DNA of 16,589 nucleotides from Syntrophaceae bacterium UBA4778. Lineage in GTDB: Bacteria > Desulfobacterota > Syntrophia > Syntrophales > UBA4778. The position numbers and the translations under genes are program-made. This document shows, piece by piece, positions 14,242-16,589 of this stretch; the first letter of the stretch is position 1, and each line of letters opens with the position of its first letter. Location of the stretch: assembly GCA_002403175.1 (NCBI GenBank), contig DHHG01000317.1:1-16589 (forward strand), read 5' to 3'. The notes under the pieces were generated by a model that made no database searches, had not been told where the DNA came from, and saw only the letters and a list, made by a program, of their open reading frames with translations.

Positions 14242-15138
14242 ATGTTGATGAAATCTGAGCACGAGAAAATCCAGATAAAGCAGCCGGAAGGGGGGCGCGG
14301 ATATAAATTTCTGTGTGAGGCTGGATTCGCCAAGAGGAAATCGGTGAGAGCTGAAAAGAATCATGGCGCAATACTCTTGCTTGCTGTCCTGAGTGCCTTC
14401 CAGGGTATTCTTTGGGGCCTTTCAGTTTGCTTTGGAAAGCTGAATAAAACAGCAAAGCGTGCCTCAGTGGTTCGGATCAACCCAAATTTCAATCGCATGA
14501 TGCAGATGTTTTTACATCATGCTGAAGCTGATCTCTATGTCGATTGCCTAATCCGTGAGGCAAAGCTGGGATACACCAGCTCGGGTAAAACAAACCAAAA
14601 TAAAAACATTTTTTGTTATAACCAAAATCACGGAATTGTTAACGGCGTTCTCAATCTCTCTGGCGATCTGCCTTTCCAATTATTCTCAAACCTCCAGAAA
14701 TTAGGTTCTCCGAATTTCAAATGTTTCGGGATCAATGGTGAGTATAGGCGCTTTAAAAAAGCTATACGAGCCAGGAAGCTTCTTGGGCTCGGAAAGAGAT
14801 TCTCTTGTCGTAAAATACAATTCAAGGGAGCGCCTCTATTCACGAACCAGGAACATGTATTCTCTTTGAAAAGGCAGAGCTTGCAAAATGTCATACGCAT
14901 CCGTGCTGCTCACAGCCGGGGAGGTGAACTGATTTCCGGACAAACTTATTTTTTTCAGGGATCAAATACATTCCTCTCCAAGCACAAATTGGATCGCTCA
15001 AGCCTAACAATCCGTTCAAATCCATTGCCTATAGACCATCGTTTGAGGATTGACGATGGAAGCGTTCACAATGTATATCGCCACAGCAGGTTGTGGCTTT
15101 TAGGAGATGGGCAACAGAATGGATCAAGCCGAAAGTAA
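14242..15138 (+). CDS. Orphan 298-residue reading frame, unknown or decayed
   Basis: I do not recognise this protein. Support for it being coding: GGGAGGTG lies 6-7 bases before the ATG, a promoter candidate lies upstream, and an open frame of 298 codons is unlikely by chance. It overlaps the excisionase-like gene by 20 bases. The product would be basic, with a hydrophobic segment at residues 43-65 (AILLLAVLSAFQGILWGLSV) that could be one membrane helix, and a lysine/arginine/asparagine-rich remainder. Against it: the composition is unusual, no domain or motif stands out, and two perfect hairpins (15036-15059 and 15080-15097) lie inside its 3' end. It may be an accessory protein of the element, a degenerate gene, or a non-coding leader region of the integration operon. 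Confidence 0.35.
   Translation: MLMKSEHEKIQIKQPEGGRGYKFLCEAGFAKRKSVRAEKNHGAILLLAVLSAFQGILWGLSVCFGKLNKTAKRASVVRINPNFNRMMQMFLHHAEADLYVDCLIREAKLGYTSSGKTNQNKNIFCYNQNHGIVNGVLNLSGDLPFQLFSNLQKLGSPNFKCFGINGEYRRFKKAIRARKLLGLGKRFSCRKIQFKGAPLFTNQEHVFSLKRQSLQNVIRIRAAHSRGGELISGQTYFFQGSNTFLSKHKLDRSSLTIRSNPLPIDHRLRIDDGSVHNVYRHSRLWLLGDGQQNGSSRK
15036..15101 (+). promoter_or_regulatory. Two hairpins just upstream of the excisionase-like gene
   Basis: CCATCGT (15036-15042) pairs with ACGATGG (15053-15059), a perfect 7-bp stem. GCCACA (15080-15085) pairs with TGTGGC (15092-15097), a 6-bp stem followed by TTTT at 15098-15101 and then the AGGAG at 15102-15106. The second resembles a short intrinsic terminator or attenuator placed directly before the ribosome binding site of the next gene. 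Function is inferred only. Confidence 0.3.
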
Positions 15139-15466
15139 GAAACTGTTCACGATTAGCGAGATCGCAGCATATCTCAGCCTCAAGCAGAAAACTCTCTACG
15201 CCAAGGTAGAAGCTGGCGAGATTCCTCACTACAAGATAGGGCGTCTCATCAGGTTCAGGAAGGACGAGATTGATTCGTGGTTGGAGAATTTGCAATTCAA
15301 ATCTGTGCTGATTCGAAAACGTGAAACGAGAAGATTGAGACGAACGAGAAGGGCACCAGATATCGAGAAGCTCATAAAGAAGACGATTGACGAGTGCAAA
15401 CTTGAGGAATATACTTTCCAGCACGGTAAATCAGACCAGATCAAGGGCCTCGGAAAGGAGGTCTGA
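15119..15466 (+). CDS. Excisionase-like helix-turn-helix DNA-binding protein
   Basis: 115 residues from the ATG at 15119; an in-frame ATG at 15107 is less likely because AGGAG sits only 1-2 bases before it, whereas it is about 12 bases from 15119. Residues 8-57 form a MerR-like winged HTH of the excisionase type (LFTISEIAAYLSLKQKTLYA, then GEIPHYKIGRLIRFRKDEIDSWL), the pattern of the HTH_17 family. Residues 60-85 are very basic (IRKRETRRLRRTRRA), then an acidic-basic helix. In this family the HTH bends DNA at attachment sites and directs the partner integrase to excise, and often regulates it. The integrase gene follows after 3 bases, and its Shine-Dalgarno lies inside this gene's last codons, so the two are co-expressed. 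Confidence 0.88.
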   Translation: MDQAESKKLFTISEIAAYLSLKQKTLYAKVEAGEIPHYKIGRLIRFRKDEIDSWLENLQFKSVLIRKRETRRLRRTRRAPDIEKLIKKTIDECKLEEYTFQHGKSDQIKGLGKEV

Positions 15467-15469
15467 TAG

Positions 15470-16558
15470 ATGGCATTATTCAGAAGAGGCGAGATCTGGT
15501 GGATGAGCTTCTCTTGTCAGGGAAAGCAGATTCGGCGGTCGACCGAAACAGCGGATAAGAAAATGGCTCAACGGATCTTTGACAAAATAAAAGGCGAGAT
15601 TGCGGAAGGAAAATGGTTTGAGAGATTACCTGGCGAGGATTACACCTTCCAAGAAATGATGGATAACTACTTGGAAGAATACTCTGCCAGAAAAGGTTCC
15701 AGTGACCGGGATCAGGTATCCTTAAAGCATTTGCTTCCTATCTTCGGAGAGAAAATCGTAACTCAGATTACCCCGCGAGAAATCTCCCAATATAAGAACC
15801 TGCGTCGAAAAGAAAAGGCGGCTCCGGCTACAGTCAATCGGGAGCTTGCGCTGATGAAGCATGCATTCAATATGGCCCGGCGAGAATGGGAGTGGGTGAA
15901 GGAAAATCCCGTTTCAATGGTCTCCATGGAAAGAGAGCCTCCGCCGAGAGATAGATGGTTGACTCGGGAAGAGGAGGCAAAGCTGCTTGCCTGCTGTCCT
16001 GGCTGGCTACACAGGATGATCATTTTTTCTGTCGAAACAGGGCTCAGGAGAGGGGAGCTGGTTAATCTGAAATGGTCGGATGTGCAGATGCAGGTCCGGG
16101 TCATCGTGGTTTTTGGATCTAAAACGAAAGAGAGGCGATCCGTTCCGCTTTCTCAGAGGGCATTCCAGGTATTGCAGGTGCTGCGCAGGCTGGAGGAGAC
16201 CGGCGAGTTTGTTTTTGTTCACTCGGCCACAGATATGCGTGTGAATGTAAATACGCTCAGGACGGCATTCGATTCAGCCTTAAAACGCGTCAGGATCAAC
16301 GATTTCCACTGGCATGATTTGAGACATACCTTTGCTTCAAGGCTGGCACAGGCAGGCGTTGACCCCTATACAATCCAGAGATTGATGGGGCACAAGAGCT
16401 TTGTAACCACTCAGAGATACGCTCATCATTACGTGGATAGTCTGAGAAAGGGGATCGCGGTTTTGGATGATCCTGGAATAATTTATCACAATTTTATCAC
16501 AATTGGTTGCAATCCGGCTGAAGGTGAAATGCAAAACGCGAGGGCCAATTCTAAGTAG
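15470..16558 (+). CDS. int: Tyrosine recombinase (site-specific integrase) of the island
   Basis: 362 residues, ATG at 15470 with AAGGAGGT about 7 bases upstream. Residues 1-50 are an arm-type DNA-binding region (MALFRRGEIWWMSFSCQGKQ), 58-150 the SAM-like core-binding domain, and 160-330 the catalytic domain. Active-site residues are all visible: R193 in ETGLRRGEL, K220 in TKERRSVPL, H282 and R285 in HWHDLRHTF, H308 in LMGHKS and Y317 nucleophile in TTQRYAHHY. It should cut and rejoin DNA through 3'-phosphotyrosine intermediates, inserting the element at the adjacent tRNA-Sec 3' end, which begins 10 bases after its stop codon. The last 30 residues lie beyond the conserved fold. The upstream HTH gene is its likely directionality factor. 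Intact motifs suggest the island can still move. Confidence 0.97.
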   Translation: MALFRRGEIWWMSFSCQGKQIRRSTETADKKMAQRIFDKIKGEIAEGKWFERLPGEDYTFQEMMDNYLEEYSARKGSSDRDQVSLKHLLPIFGEKIVTQITPREISQYKNLRRKEKAAPATVNRELALMKHAFNMARREWEWVKENPVSMVSMEREPPPRDRWLTREEEAKLLACCPGWLHRMIIFSVETGLRRGELVNLKWSDVQMQVRVIVVFGSKTKERRSVPLSQRAFQVLQVLRRLEETGEFVFVHSATDMRVNVNTLRTAFDSALKRVRINDFHWHDLRHTFASRLAQAGVDPYTIQRLMGHKSFVTTQRYAHHYVDSLRKGIAVLDDPGIIYHNFITIGCNPAEGEMQNARANSK

Positions 16559-16568
16559 TTGAAATAAT

Positions 16569-16589
16569 TGGCGGAAGTGCATGGGAATC
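16569..16589 (-). tRNA. selC: 3' end of tRNA-Sec (selC), truncated by the window edge; likely island attachment site
   Basis: Read on the minus strand the end is GATTCCCAT then GCACTTCC, G, CCA. Taking GATTC as the T-loop end with C61, and CCCAT as the 3' T-stem strand, eight bases (GCACTTCC) remain for the acceptor strand before discriminator G and CCA. Ordinary bacterial tRNAs have seven. An 8-base acceptor strand with G73 and CTTCCGCCA is characteristic of bacterial tRNA-Sec. Only 21 bases are visible. The tyrosine integrase ends 10 bases away, and the 3' half of tRNA genes is the usual integration target, so this is probably one border (att) of the island. Confidence 0.8.

Overview
The window is the right-hand part of a bacterial genomic island inserted next to a selenocysteine tRNA gene. 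Three things support this. The last 21 bases read, on the minus strand, as the 3' end of a tRNA with an 8-bp-type acceptor strand, G discriminator and encoded CCA, which is diagnostic of tRNA-Sec (selC). A tyrosine integrase stops 10 bases before that tRNA end. Base composition is visibly mosaic: AT-rich in the left 12 kb, richer in GC over the recombinase genes. The host must use selenocysteine. The integrase and resolvase resemble those of Deltaproteobacteria/Desulfobacterota-like anaerobes, but that taxonomic guess is weak.

Left region (1-11654): six plus-strand genes that overlap by 1 to 17 bases, or in one case are 6 bases apart, and so form one operon. In order: a 618-residue protein of unknown family that may be cut by the left window edge; a 469-residue coiled-coil protein whose C-terminus looks GrpE-like; an Hsp70/DnaK-like ATPase with a short C-terminal domain; a 128-residue protein ending in a cysteine cluster; a ~1604-residue DEAH superfamily 2 helicase with many zinc-binding cysteine pairs and a C-terminal DUF1998 domain; and a NERD nuclease fused to a UvrD-like superfamily 1 helicase. 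A chaperone module (Hsp70 plus possible exchange factor) coupled to two DNA-processing helicases and a nuclease is the most interesting object here. By analogy with DISARM and Druantia, which also use DUF1998 helicases, I infer an anti-phage or anti-plasmid system. Its gene content is not the canonical set of either.

Middle region (11655-13144): no convincing gene. It holds a very large symmetric element (12274-12610) of two 131-base inverted arms built from 11-bp units around an AT-rich core with a GC palindrome. It looks like an iteron-type replication origin of a satellite or integrative element. Three short inverted repeats just before the resolvase resemble a res site.

Right region (13145-16589): a serine recombinase; a spacer with AT-rich repeats and a promoter overlapped by 10-bp tandem repeats; a 298-codon orphan reading frame; an excisionase-like HTH protein; a tyrosine integrase; and the tRNA-Sec end. 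The last three reading frames lie close together (a 20-base overlap and a 3-base gap) and are probably co-transcribed as an integration/excision module.

The operon probably works as one system: the Hsp70 pair could assemble or switch a large complex that recruits the DUF1998 helicase and the NERD-helicase to invading DNA. That mechanism is inference; no search or experiment was available.
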